Below are positions 10,184 through 19,233 of a stretch of DNA of 23,977 nucleotides, one piece after another. The stretch spans positions 112,501 through 136,477 of the forward strand of contig JAQGDQ010000579.1 in NCBI GenBank assembly GCA_030141605.1. Reading direction: 5' to 3'. The notes under the pieces are model-generated. The model ran no database searches, was not told the DNA's origin, and was given only the letters and a program-made list of their open reading frames with translations. A program made the position numbers and the translations under genes. This DNA comes from Tubiluchus corallicola. Taxonomy: Eukaryota > Priapulida > Priapulimorpha > Priapulimorphida > Tubiluchidae. How positions within the stretch are numbered: the stretch's first letter is position 1; every line of letters begins with the position of its first letter.

Positions 10184-10490
10184 ATGTTTGGCATTTGCTT
10201 TTATAAAGATAAAAAACTGATATTCACCAAATTTTTTGTGCATTCTACTTTGAAGTATAATGTAGTTTGAGTATGCCGACTTATGGGTAGTTTTGGTTTG
10301 TAGGCACACGATTAATGGTTAATTAGCTAGACCTGTGCTGTGGCTTACATACATGTTTTCTGAAGGTCTTTACTAATAAGTGCTTTCTCGTGCAGAGCAA
10401 GAAAAGCAAAATGATATTCACTTGAGGTGAATACTGCTGTTGTCCGATTTTGCGTTTTGTTTTTTGCTGCTTTCTGTGTGGAAAACATTA

Positions 10491-11009
10491 CACTCATATC
10501 TCAGTTTGCCGGACAAAAGCGGGGAGACGTTAGTCCGAATTTGCCAGTTGTCCGTATTTACCGATACTAAGCTAATACAGTAGGCACCATGTATTAAATT
10601 CACAATAACATTAATCACCTGATTGTCTCAAAAACGTCTAGTACGGACCGCTCCTATGCAAAAGTATATAAAAACTGTCGGCAATTGACTCAAATAACTC
10701 CGCATAGTTGACTACATTTTTTCTCCATATGCTTAAATAAGATACTTCTGTGTGACCAATGAGCTTTTACTATTTTTATGTCGTCTTACATCGCTTTTGT
10801 GCACTATAATATATGTGGAAACAGTCACGTTAAGTACAGTTTGTTTGTAAGCAAGGTGCAAACAAAGTGACAGCCTGCCAGCCAACTAGTGGTCAGCTCA
10901 CGAAACGATGGACTGTATCCGTAATATACGTGACTTTTTAACGGTCCAGATTTTGTCCAATTCTTCCGATACTCGTAAAAGCGAGGTCCGGCAAATCGAG
11001 ATATGAGTG
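10491..11009 (+). mobile_element. Non-autonomous Tc1/mariner/pogo-type element, 519 bp
   Basis: Terminal inverted repeats of at least 24 bp begin CACTCATATCTCAGTTTGCC on the left and CACTCATATCTCGATTTGCC on the inverted right, with TA on both sides (10489-10490, 11010-11011). TA target duplication plus a TIR containing a CTCGxTTTGCCGGAC pattern fits pogo/Tigger-like elements. There is no transposase. It includes a diverged copy of the 57-bp segment (10623-10675, minus). The mirror at 16957-17475 has the same length. Frames 10418-10618 and 10825-11034 are translations of this element. Confidence 0.82.
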
Positions 11010-11770
11010 TATTGTCTAAGGAAACTAACCACAATGTTTTTTGTAAGCAATTTTAACTGCTAATGAGTTAAATATTACATATCTTTCTAAATACTGTATA
11101 ACTGTATGTTGTAGATAACTCGTTAATCTTAGCATCCTGTTAGGCTGTTACACTGAGCCCAGTTAGTCAGTGGGTTTAGTACTCACCCTATGTATTTTCA
11201 TTTGCCATAAGGCTTTTAGTAGCAGTCACTCATCCATTTACTCTGCAGGTCTATTGTTGCCCAACTGCGGTTAGTAAGCATACACTGTAACTATGCGGCT
11301 AAATTCGTCTAACTTTTTGCCCTTGGTCTGGCATACAAAATAAACAATAGTGTTTGAACAATGTTACTACAGTGATTGTGAGAACAATGACAAAAACATA
11401 AACAGTAACACTAATGTTACATTGAAATTATATTATACCAGCCTCGTGCCTTATACATGCATAACATTTGCTGTTAACTAAAGTTCAGCCAGAAAGGCTA
11501 AAGCAAATACCACGTTACAAATTCTTCGCAAATGAATACTTCTGTATCTTGATCTGCTTTTGGCGTAGTGTAATGCAAATATGTACAAATAATGCTGTGT
11601 CATTTTCATGTCAAAAAATTACGTGTAAATTCTATATGTAATCAGTATGTAGAGGCTGAAACTGAGTCAGTTGCTACTACACCAGGCTGATTCACACAGT
11701 AAATCAGCTAGCTCGACTGAAGCTGAGTCAGTTGCTACTACATCAGCTGGCTCACACAGTAAATCAGCTA

Positions 11771-11843
11771 GTTGGTGGTTGGTGTTGTTTGTGGTTGTTG
11801 TGGTGTTTTGTGTGGTGGTTTTGTTTTTTGTGTGTTGTTGTGG
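11771..11843 (+). repeat. G/T-only tract 1 (73 bp)
   Basis: Not a single A or C occurs in 73 bases. The tract is irregular (TTGGTGG, TGTTGTTTG, GTTTTTTG) and not a simple dinucleotide repeat. It interrupts a 60-bp repeat unit directly after AATCAGCTA. It could be a genuine strand-asymmetric low-complexity insert or a base-calling or consensus artefact. Confidence 0.8.
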
Positions 11844-12168
11844 GCTGAGTCAGTTGCTACTACATCAGCAGACTCACACAGTAAATCAACTAGCTCAGCT
11901 GGAACTGAGTCATTTGCTACTTTATTAGCTGACTCACACAGTAAATCAGCTAGCTCTACTAAAGCTGAGTCAGTTGTTACTACATCAGCTGACTCACACA
12001 GTAAGTGCTAGCTCGGCTGAACTGAGTCAGTTGCTACTAATCAGTGACTCACACAGTAAATCAGCTAGCTCGGCTGAAGTGAGTCAGTTGCTACTAACGC
12101 TGATTCACTCAGTAAATCAGCAGCTCGCTGAAGCTGTGTCAGTTGTAGTGCTCAGCTGACTCACTCAG

Positions 12169-12273
12169 TTGTGGTGGTGGTGTTGTTTGTGTTGTTGTGT
12201 GTGGTGGTGTTGTTTGTGTGTTGTGGTGGTGGTTTTGTGTGGTTTTGTTGGTGGTTGTTTGTGGTTGTTGTGG
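12169..12273 (+). repeat. G/T-only tract 2 (105 bp)
   Basis: A second tract using only G and T, again placed between two blocks of the 60-bp array. It ends with the same GTGGTTGTTGTGG-like pattern that occurs in tract 1. Its right flank is the duplicated 132-bp block, so tract and block may have been copied together. Confidence 0.8.
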
Positions 12274-13691
12274 CTCACACAGTAAATCAACTAGCTCAGC
12301 TGGAACTGAGTCATTTGCTACTTTATTAGCTGACTCACACAGTAAATCAGCTAGCTCTACTAAAGCTGAGTCAGTTGTTACTACATCAGCTGACTCACAC
12401 AGTAACTAGCTCGGCTGAAGCTGAGTCAATTACCACTAGATCAGATGACTCACACATTAAATCAGCTAACTCGGCTGAAGGGGAGTCAGTTGCTACTAAA
12501 TCGGCTGACTCACACAGTAAATCAGCTAGCTCTGCTGAATCTGAGTCAGTTGGTACATCGTCAGCTGACTCACTCAGCTGAGTTGGCTTAAAGAAAAAGT
12601 TGGCTGGGTCAGCTAACGCTACGAATTTTTAACTGAATAAATTAAAAATCGTTAGTTAACTGTTGCATTATGGAGCCAATTTTTCTAAATTATTTTTGTT
12701 GCTTATATACACAGAAAAAATAATTCAAATAAAGCATTAGAGATCAATTCGTTATTATTATAAAAAAAGCAACAGATTTATTGCTACTATAATTTAAATC
12801 CAACTTTTGGCAAGGCTTATCTCGATGACCAACGAATCAAAACCAAAACATCAAAACGATTCCATACGTGTGACTAACGTTGCCTATTTGTGTATTTAAT
12901 TTTGAATTAACCAGCTGTCTAATTCAAAAATTTCTAAAGTTTAGCAGCTCTGCTAGCACATGCAAAATCTAACCGCGAATCTGCAATGCTTTTGCCATTA
13001 TTTCAGCCAGTGATTTGTAATGTCACATGATTATCGCAAGAGGAAAAATTTTCGCAGCAGGCAAACATGTCGGCTAGCTCGACTCTCATCACTCAGCCAC
13101 TGGCGCGACTAAAGCCGGGTTTTTATCGGCTAGGCCAACTCTGTAGAAATAAACCGGCTGGAGCTCAGCTGAAACCGGGCATCTCTGGGCTCCATATATG
13201 TATACAGTTACATGCCTTTTATTTTTAAAGGTGGAAATTGAAACAAACCCCGTCTAAGTAGGTGCAAACAGCTAACCTGGTTTTCAAAGCACATCCCGAC
13301 AAGACTTTAAAATATCGTTTCAAGAGATGTGATAGAATGATATGGCTTGTGTAGTGTCATGTTATTGTAGGCTTCTTGGGTGTTTGCGGTCTTGTAGAAT
13401 TGGACTCATAGATTGCCATCATAACCAAATCTCAAATGTTTTTGTTCTAGCATATAAGGTTTTTCTAATTTTCTGTGCTTGTCTCTGTTATTTCCTGATT
13501 TTGTGCTTTTTCAATCACGCTAGTTTCATGCTTTTTAGATTTTTCCATTCACGAGAATGCAGTTCTATCTATTAGGTGGTGACACATTGCGTGAAAGTGC
13601 TTTAGTATCATTTGATTTTAGTGAAACTAGTGATATTGGACTGCTTCATCCTGCAAAGCCTTGCCCAGTGCGCTTACTGATTTTGCCTATA

Positions 13692-13737
13692 AACTTGTTT
13701 CTTTCCAAAAAGTTATGAGAAATGAAAGAAACAAGTT
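13692..13737. repeat. Perfect 14-bp inverted repeat
   Basis: AACTTGTTTCTTTC at 13692-13705 is matched by its exact complement GAAAGAAACAAGTT at 13724-13737, with an 18-base loop. It lies in intron 4 about 750 bp upstream of exon 5. The function is unknown. Confidence 0.6.
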
Positions 13738-13879
13738 AGAGGAAAACCAGACGATTGTTTAAACTCAATCTCATTTAATTTACTGTGCAAAATATACATT
13801 TTCTTGCCTATAAAAGTTAGCAATTGTTTCTCATATTTGAATAATTAGCTTAGAAAGTTAATTAACGGCAACCGAACAC

Positions 13880-14110
13880 AGCTATTGCTTATGTCAGAAA
13901 CTAACCACAGTTTGTGCAATGGCAGGCATCTTCTCTTGCGCGTCAAGCACGTGTGCGTCAGTGTTACTGCTTAAACACGTGATGTCACGAAAATGGGCTC
14001 TACGACATATGCCGTCAAAAACTAACATGGTCATGCTTATCACGGTACCGCCTGCTATTTGTCGGCCACGCGAATGTGACAAAAAGTCGCCGCTGCTAAT
14101 CTTAGTAGAT
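13880..14110 (+). promoter_or_regulatory. GC-richer intronic patch with two CACGTG boxes
   Basis: Against an AT-rich background this patch is visibly richer in G and C, with several CpGs. It carries CACGTG at 13948-13953 and again at 13976-13981 (AACACGTGATGTCACG), 28 bp apart. The second box matches the upstream CACGTG element in its AACACGTGA core. Open frames of 62-79 codons exist on both strands (13894-14082 minus, 13919-14158 plus) but look like no family I know, and neither has obvious splice sites in the right place. I favour a regulatory patch or decayed element over a gene. Confidence 0.3.
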
Positions 14111-14483
14111 TCACTGAGTAGCTTTGAAGGTTTAATGAAATTTGAGTATCCGAGGTAATTATTATTTAATCTAAGCTTTGATTGAAAAAAAGTTATTGTA
14201 GTTTTCAGTATTTTAGAGCATTATTTTTCTGATCTAATGTTTACACAACTGTCCGGTTTTCCTTTAACTATGTAAAACTGCTTTGTTATCATGTTCGAAT
14301 TAGCGCTTTTAGGCAAACACCGTTTGCATAGGCTTTGAAGGACCTGTCTAAAATTTTGTGTGCGTAGCTTTTCGTAGTGGATGCACTTTTAAGCAAAGTT
14401 TTGTTCGATAGTTTCCACTAGTTCCTGTTACACCTTTCCCGCTCCTGCACTTGACCCGTCAGTGACCATGCTTTGTTTACCAG

Positions 14484-14596
14484 GCTGCATACTATACTGT
14501 CCAGATGAGTGACCAGCCGCGGGTGGAAGAGGCGCAGACGTTACTCGGAGAAGAGGCCCAGCAGTCCGGTGCTGGCGGCGCAGCTTTAAAATTAGG
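14484..14596 (+). CDS. ATP6V0A1: V-ATPase subunit a, coding exon 5 (residues 142-178 plus two bases)
   Basis: 113 nt encode AAYYTVQMSDQPRVEEAQTL then LGEEAQQSGAGGAALKL, plus GG. This is the family's variable acidic linker that follows the FFDE helix and precedes the conserved FVAGVI block. Low conservation here is normal, and the placement rests on splice sites and frame. The acceptor is TTTACCAG at 14483 and the donor is AGG|GTAAAT. The two leftover bases GG join the A of exon 6 to give Gly, producing KLGFVAGVI as in relatives. It is GC-richer than its flanks. It lies in the single-copy spacer. Confidence 0.9.
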
Positions 14597-14823
14597 GTAA
14601 ATTATTTTTCTTATGTGTGAGTTCTTATGTGTGTGTGTGCATAATTGCAAATGTAACTTAGTGTTGTAACGTCGAGTTCATTTATTCAAATATTACGGTA
14701 CTTAATTGGCTTAGTTGATTATCATAACTTTTTCTCAAAAACCCATATTAATAGTCTCAAAGTATGGCTTCATTACGGTCGGAAAAAATCTAGTGCAAAT
14801 ATTAAACTTCACTTAATAATAAT

Positions 14824-14865
<42 letters not shown>

Positions 14866-15140
14866 CTTTATTTAAGGTCTGCTTTTGGGTCAACAATTAA
14901 CATTAGCTCAAAGAGCTATTATCGCCAACTGTAAATAACAACCTACAACTACACAACAGAGAGTATTATTACCCCACTTTTACCCTAGATACCACGCGTC
15001 ACGCGTCAGGCAGGGCAACAGCAGGTACCATTTTTAAAGGCTTTGGTATGACCCGGCCGCTGGTTCGAACTCACAACCTCCCAGACGGAAAGCAGACGCA
15101 TTACCACTAGACTAAACCGTCTGGTCTAAACTTTTTTTAG
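14597..15140 (+). other. Intron 5 (544 bp), more than half SINE
   Basis: GT-AG intron (GTAAAT to CTTTTTTTAG). The left 210 bp are plain AT-rich sequence. The remainder is a SINE inserted almost against the 3' splice site. Confidence 0.88.
14810..15126 (-). mobile_element. tRNA-derived SINE with (ATT)n tail
   Basis: Read on the minus strand, the element starts near 15126. It carries a perfect RNA polymerase III A box, TAGTCTAGTGG (complement of 15104-15114), and a B box, GAGTTCGAACC (complement of 15062-15072). Then come a tRNA-unrelated body of about 190 bp and a tail of ATT repeats (plus strand 14814-14865). A candidate target duplication TAAACTT occurs at 14803-14809 and 15127-15133. A box to B box spacing matches a tRNA gene, but the flanking sequence shows no tRNA acceptor stem, so it is a SINE and not a tRNA gene. 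I cannot name the family. Confidence 0.85.
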
Positions 15141-15267
15141 ATTTGTGGCTGGGGTTATCCTGCGTGAAAGAATCCCAGCGTTCGAGCGCCTCTTGTGGAG
15201 AGCCTGCCGGGGAAACGTTTTTCTTAAATTTGCAGAGATCGAAACTCACTTGGAAGACCCGGTTACG
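15141..15267 (+). CDS. ATP6V0A1: V-ATPase subunit a, coding exon 6 (residues 179-221)
   Basis: 127 nt begin with A (completing Gly). They then encode FVAGVILRERIPAFERLLWR and ACRGNVFLKFAEIETHLEDP then VT. This is the strongly conserved core of the N-terminal domain: FVAGVI, RERIPxFERxLWRxxRGNVF and the ExxLEDPVT end. The acceptor is the short tract CTTTTTTTAG at 15140. The donor is ACG|GTAAGT, near-consensus and phase 0. Codons to 15354 are read-through. Exons 5 and 6 together are 240 nt and phase 0 at both outer ends, so removing both keeps the frame and deletes 80 residues. Confidence 0.96.
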
Positions 15268-15690
15268 GTAAGTTTTGTAAATATCGTTTGTGTCTTTGTA
15301 GCAGCTGATCGATTACTTCTAGCTGTTTTTTATCGACTAACAATTTTATTTTAACGAACTTTAATTTTTAATTTGAATCGTCAATGTGTTTTCATTGCGT
15401 TTAGATAAATTGCATGCGTTCTCCGGGTCTCGAGTTTAACAGTTCTGTTAGTTTAATCATACATTCAACAAAAGTATGTATTTTGCTCCAAAAGCCGGTA
15501 GTTTTTGTAGTGAATATCAAAATGTTTTATTTTCAGTATCCATTTTGTTGGTTTCATTTACAACATACATTGAAACCAAGCGTACATATTTTATTTATAC
15601 CATGCAAGTAAATAAATAAACCACACTTGTTGCAGTAAAATGTAGTTTATTATTTGTTTGAATATTTGAGGAATATTTCAACACTATGCA

Positions 15691-15899
15691 CTCTTCGAGA
15701 ATATGTGGCCACAATTATAATATGCACAACTTAGATTCAAAAATTGTCAATTCAAATCGCTTTCTTCTTAGTGAACTTACGACGACCTTAACCAGCCTAA
15801 GGTCAGCTAGAACAAAGCAATTTGAATTGAATTTGGCATCAACAAGTTTAATATAAGATTGTGCATATTATAATTTTGCCTACATATTCTTAAGGAGAC
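15691..15899. mobile_element. Foldback (palindromic) MITE-like element, about 205 bp
   Basis: The two halves are imperfect reverse complements. AATATGTGGCCACAATTATA at 15700-15719, followed by ATATGCACAA, is mirrored by the complement of 15860-15888 (AATATGTAGGCAAAATTATA when read in reverse, followed by ATATGCACAA). Further inside, TCAATTCAAATCGCTTTCTT pairs with the complement near 15816-15836. Arms are about 85-90 bp around a short centre. No clear target duplication is visible, so mobility is inferred from the shape. Confidence 0.6.
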
Positions 15900-15974
15900 T
15901 ATAACAAGACAATTTACATCAATTTTATACAAAAGGTTCTTATCAACACGCCATTAGATATCAAAAATACAAAG

Positions 15975-16728
15975 ACGTGGGCGGTTGCGGGTGACAGGGC
16001 AGCTTGGAGTAAGTGGGAGGTTGTGGGTGACAGGGCAGCATGGAGTAGTGGGAGGTTGCGGTGACAGGGCAGCATAGAGTAAGGGGAGGTTGCGGGTGAC
16101 AGGGCAGCATAGAGTAAGTGGGAGGTTGCGGGTGACAGGGCAGCATAGAGGGGAGGTTGCGGGTGACAGGGCAGCATGGAGTAAGCGGGAGGTTGCGGGT
16201 GACAGGGCAGCATGGAGTAAGTGGGAGGTTGCGGGTGACAGGGCAGCATGGACTAAGTGGGAGGTTGTGGGTGACAGGGCAGCATGGAGTTGGGAGGTTG
16301 CGGGTGACAGGGCAGCATAGAGGGGAGGTTCTGGGTGGCAGGGCAGCATAGAGGGGAGCTTGTGGGTGACAGGGAGCATAGAGGGAAGCTTGCTGGTGAC
16401 AGGGCAGCATAGAGGAGAGGTTGGGGGACTTGACGGGGGAGGTTGTGGGTGACAGGGCAGCATAGAGGGGAGGTTGCGTGTGACAGGGCAGCATAGAGTG
16501 GGAGGTTGCGGGTGACAGGGCAGCATGGAGAGGGGAGGTTGCGGGTGACAGGGCAGCATAGAGTAGGGAGGTTGCGGGTGACAGGGCAGCATGGATAGGG
16601 GAGGTTGCGGGTGACAGGGCAGCATAGAGTGTGGGAGGTTGTGGGTGGCGGGGCAGCATGGAGTAGTGGGAGGTTGTGGGTGGCAGGGCAGCATGGAGTA
16701 AGTGGGAGGTTGCGGGTGACAGAACAGC
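15975..16728 (+). repeat. G-rich minisatellite, about 22 units of 31-37 bp
   Basis: The unit is GGGAGGTTGCGGGTGACAGG plus GCAGCATGGAGTAAGT, with losses in the GAGTAAGT part. Each unit has three GGG runs, so adjacent units could supply G-quadruplexes on the plus strand, which is also the pre-mRNA strand. One degenerate unit at about 16415-16440 reads through GGGGGACTTGACGGGGGAGG. The minus strand is open in all three frames (for example 15954-16730, 258 codons of Cys-His-Pro repeats) only because the unit lacks stops and its length shifts frame. The array ends exactly where the right inverted arm begins. Confidence 0.93.
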
Positions 16729-16956
16729 ATGGATGAGTGACTGCTACTAAAAGCCTTATGGCAAATGAAAATACATAGAGCGAGTACTAAACCCGCTGAC
16801 TAAATGGCCTCAGTGTGACAGCCTAACAGGAGGTTAGGATTAACGAGTTATCTACAACATACAGTTATACAGTATTTAGAAAGATAAGTAATATTTAACT
16901 CATTTGCAGTTAAAATTGCTTACAAAAAACATTGTGGTTAGTTTCCTTAGACAATA

Positions 16957-17475
16957 CACTCATATCTCGATTTGCCGGACCTCGCTTTTACGAGTATCGG
17001 AAGAATTGGACAAAATCTGGACCGTTAAAAAGTCACGTATATTACGGATACAGTCCATCGTTTCGTGAGCTGACCACTTGTTGGCTGGCAGGCTGTCACT
17101 TTGTTTACACCTTGCTTACAAACAAACTGTACTTAACGTGACTGTTTCCATATATATTATAGTGCACAAAAGCGATGTAAGACGACATAAAAATAGTAAA
17201 AGCTCATTGGTCACACAGAAGTATCTTATTTAAGCATATGGAGAAAAAATGTAGTCAACTATGCGGAGTTATTTGAGTCAATTGCCAACAGTTTTTATGT
17301 ACTTTTGCATAGGAGCGGACCGTACTAGACGTTTTTGAGACAATCAGGTGATTAATGTTATTGTGAATTTAATACATGGTGCCTACTGTATTAGCGTAGT
17401 ATTGGTAAATACGGACAACTGGCAAATTCGGACTAACGTCTCCCCGCTTTTGTCCGGTAAACTGAGATATGAGTG
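16957..17475 (-). mobile_element. Right-arm copy of the 519-bp pogo-type element
   Basis: Same length, TIRs and TA flanks (16955-16956, 17476-17477) as 10491-11009, inverted. It differs by scattered point changes. The plus-strand frame at 16932-17141 matches the left-arm minus frame almost exactly and is element sequence, not a gene. Confidence 0.82.
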
Positions 17476-18598
17476 TAATGTTTTCCACACAGAAAGCAGC
17501 AAAAAACAAAACGCAAAATCGGACAACAGCAGTATTCACCTCAAGTGAATATCATTTTGCTTTTCTTGCTCTGCACGAGAAAGCACTTATTAGTAAAGAC
17601 CTTCAGAAAACATGTATGTAAGCCACAGCACAGGTCTAGCTAATTAACCATTAATCGTGTGCCTACAAACCAAAACTACCCATAAGTCGGCATACTCAAA
17701 CTACATTATACTTCAAAGTAGAATGCACAAAAAATTTGGTGAATATCAGTTTTTTATCTTTATAAAAGCAAATGCCAAACATATTAGACTTTTATATTCA
17801 AGAAAATGATAATAAAAGTCTAATTCTACAACCCCGTACATACTTTTCTGGCTAGAAACTAATAATACAATTATAAAAAAACTCGTATTTTCAAACTCCG
17901 ATAGTAGCTCGTTGAAGTAGTCATTTTGCTACAGGTTTTCCCTGTTGTCAAGCCCAGATCTTCGTCAGTAAGAGCCATCTACTGGATTTAAACATAACAT
18001 CAATGTGTTCTTGCAAAGTCCATAACAACCACAGTTTCTTATGGTTGCTAAGTGTTTAGTAGAAATGCAACAAAAAACAATGGCTGACTTTAACAGCAAT
18101 TTTCTCAAGATTAAGTTTTTCAGTGCGTAGCCTGCACCTCAACTTCAACGTGGATTATCTCAGTTTGGAAACAACATAGAGCAATGAACTTGGTATCAAA
18201 ATGATCCACACGAAATGGAGATTCAGGATATGTGAATAACTAGAAAAACTTAAGTGCCGACTCGTGGACGATTTTGCTAAGCAAACACACAATTGAAAAG
18301 TATGTTATAGCCATCAGCACAAAAAATTATTTGCATTTAATACATCCCATAAAATATTTCAAAACAACTGACCACAAAAGCGTTTTTCATTTTTTGCATT
18401 TGCAGGTAGTCGTCTACTTACGACGTATACAACTTACGACTGTTGGACTGTACAACCTGACCACAACTTAATTAATTTATTAATTATATAAACTAACTAT
18501 TACTCATATTGCCTTCTATTTTTTTAAATAAATTAACTTCAAATCGCTACGTGCTTCGACAAATTCATCGTAGGTGATGCTATAGTTAGTGCGAGTAC

Positions 18599-19233
18599 TA
18601 GGGGTGCAACGATACACCTAAGTCAAGCGAAGATACATATCGCGATACTAACCATAAGATACGATACGTATCATGATGCACATTGAGTTAACGTTTGCAA
18701 GCTTTATTAAAAAAACTAGATCAAGCCGTTGGTATATTATACATGTTAGATTTATCAAATTTTAAAATTAGTAAGTGGTGAATTAATTCAGCAAACCGTT
18801 TGACTTCTGTTTATACTCTTGTATCATTTGCATTGTAAGATACAAGAAATACAAAACATTTCAATACTTTTTGATTAAAATATGCTGGTGCATTTTCTAG
18901 TCCACATTTGCTGCAAGCCATTTCAGAAACTTGTAAGTAAAAATGTAATTAGCCTACTATAAATTATTATAAACACATTGCAATTTTAACTGCTTTGCTT
19001 TGGCCGCTAGCAGCAGGTCTGCCTGCGTTAAGCTGCCTATATATGCTGAACTCACTGCACTGATTGTTACATTACAACTGCAATTTGAGTTATTTCACGC
19101 TTTTTTCATCAGCGAGCGGTCAAGCTAGTGCTAAATATTAACGATTCATATTATCGCGATACTGCTGCATTTTGACGATACACGTATTGTTACAAAAGCT
19201 GTCATGATGCATCGATGTATCGTTACAGGCCTA
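18599..19233 (-). mobile_element. Right-arm copy of the 635-bp hAT-type element
   Basis: It starts TAGGGGTGCAACGATAC and ends in the complement of TAGGCCTGTAACGATAC. It is flanked by the same 8-bp duplication, here GCGAGTAC (18591-18598 and 19234-19241). The identical length to its partner shows that no indel has accumulated inside on balance. The surrounding older inverted-repeat element is also present. Confidence 0.87.

Larger units (their letters stand above)
3725..11237 (+). repeat. Left arm of the giant inverted duplication
   Basis: This stretch recurs as its reverse complement at 16729-23977. Anchors seen directly: exon 3 start 4031 pairs with 23670, exon 4 start 5374 with 22382, the hAT-type element 8745-9379 with 18599-19233, and the pogo-type element 10491-11009 with 16957-17475. 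Compared by eye, the arms differ by about 2% substitutions, plus a shorter minisatellite and loss of one 57-bp tandem copy on the right. The inner limit is sharp: both arms share ...ATGGATGAGTGACTGC (reverse complement in the left arm) and diverge immediately beyond. All transposon insertions are shared, so the duplication, or the haplotype split if this is an assembly artefact, is younger than they are. Confidence 0.93.
11655..12580 (+). repeat. 60-bp minisatellite dense in AP-1-type sites, interrupted by G/T-only tracts
   Basis: The approximate unit is 60 bp, with landmarks GCTGACTCACACAGTAAATC, AGCTAGCTCGGCTGAAGCTG and AGTCAGTTGCTACTACATCA. A full unit holds two exact AP-1/TRE heptamers (TGACTCA and TGAGTCA); I count about 20 exact TGASTCA sites across the array. 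Because 60 is divisible by 3, stretches translate as a Ser-rich 20-residue repeat, but indels break every frame, so I do not call a protein. The 132 bp at 11873-12004 recur identically at 12274-12405, a second-order duplication with 401-bp offset. Units around 12001-12160 have scattered small deletions. Confidence 0.9.
5503..14483 (+). other. Intron 4 (8981 bp)
   Basis: The largest intron in the window, running from GTTTGT to ACCAG. It contains the inner three quarters of the left inverted arm, an AT-rich hairpin minisatellite, two nested or adjacent DNA transposons, the 60-bp AP-1-motif array and a moderately GC-rich patch with two CACGTG boxes. 5510-7100 is ordinary AT-rich sequence with no recognisable element. 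The minus-strand frame 6728-6958 in it has a mirror at 20850-21080, with several amino-acid changes between copies and no known domain, so I do not call it a gene. 12600-13680 holds nothing I can identify, apart from possibly decayed array-like CGGCTAGCTCGACT near 13072. Confidence 0.85.

Noticed and set aside
10825-11034. 69-codon frame as a transposase fragment (mirror 16932-17141)
   Set aside because: It lies almost wholly in the 519-bp TA-flanked element, begins in flanking sequence, and shows no catalytic-motif context. It is too short to judge and better explained as terminal repeat sequence.
11671-12581. Ser-rich 20-residue repeat protein (SHSKSASS-type)
   Set aside because: The frame shifts repeatedly through indels and the G/T-only tracts. 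Only fragments under 90 codons remain, and the stretch lies in an intron of another gene. A 60-bp unit is a multiple of three by length alone.
13894-14158. Overlapping 62- and 79-codon frames as an extra exon or gene
   Set aside because: No recognisable domain on either strand, and the known family order passes directly from FFDE (exon 4) to exon 5 without needing it. Kept only as a GC-richer patch.
15060-15126. tRNA gene on the minus strand
   Set aside because: A and B boxes are good, but the flanks do not pair as an acceptor stem. The sequence continues into a SINE body with an (ATT)n tail.
15914-16730. Minus-strand open frames up to 258 codons of Cys-His-Pro-rich repeats
   Set aside because: They are translations of the G-rich minisatellite, whose unit lacks stops on the minus strand. 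All three minus frames are open and encode the same peptide in turn, with no start context, splice sites or family match.
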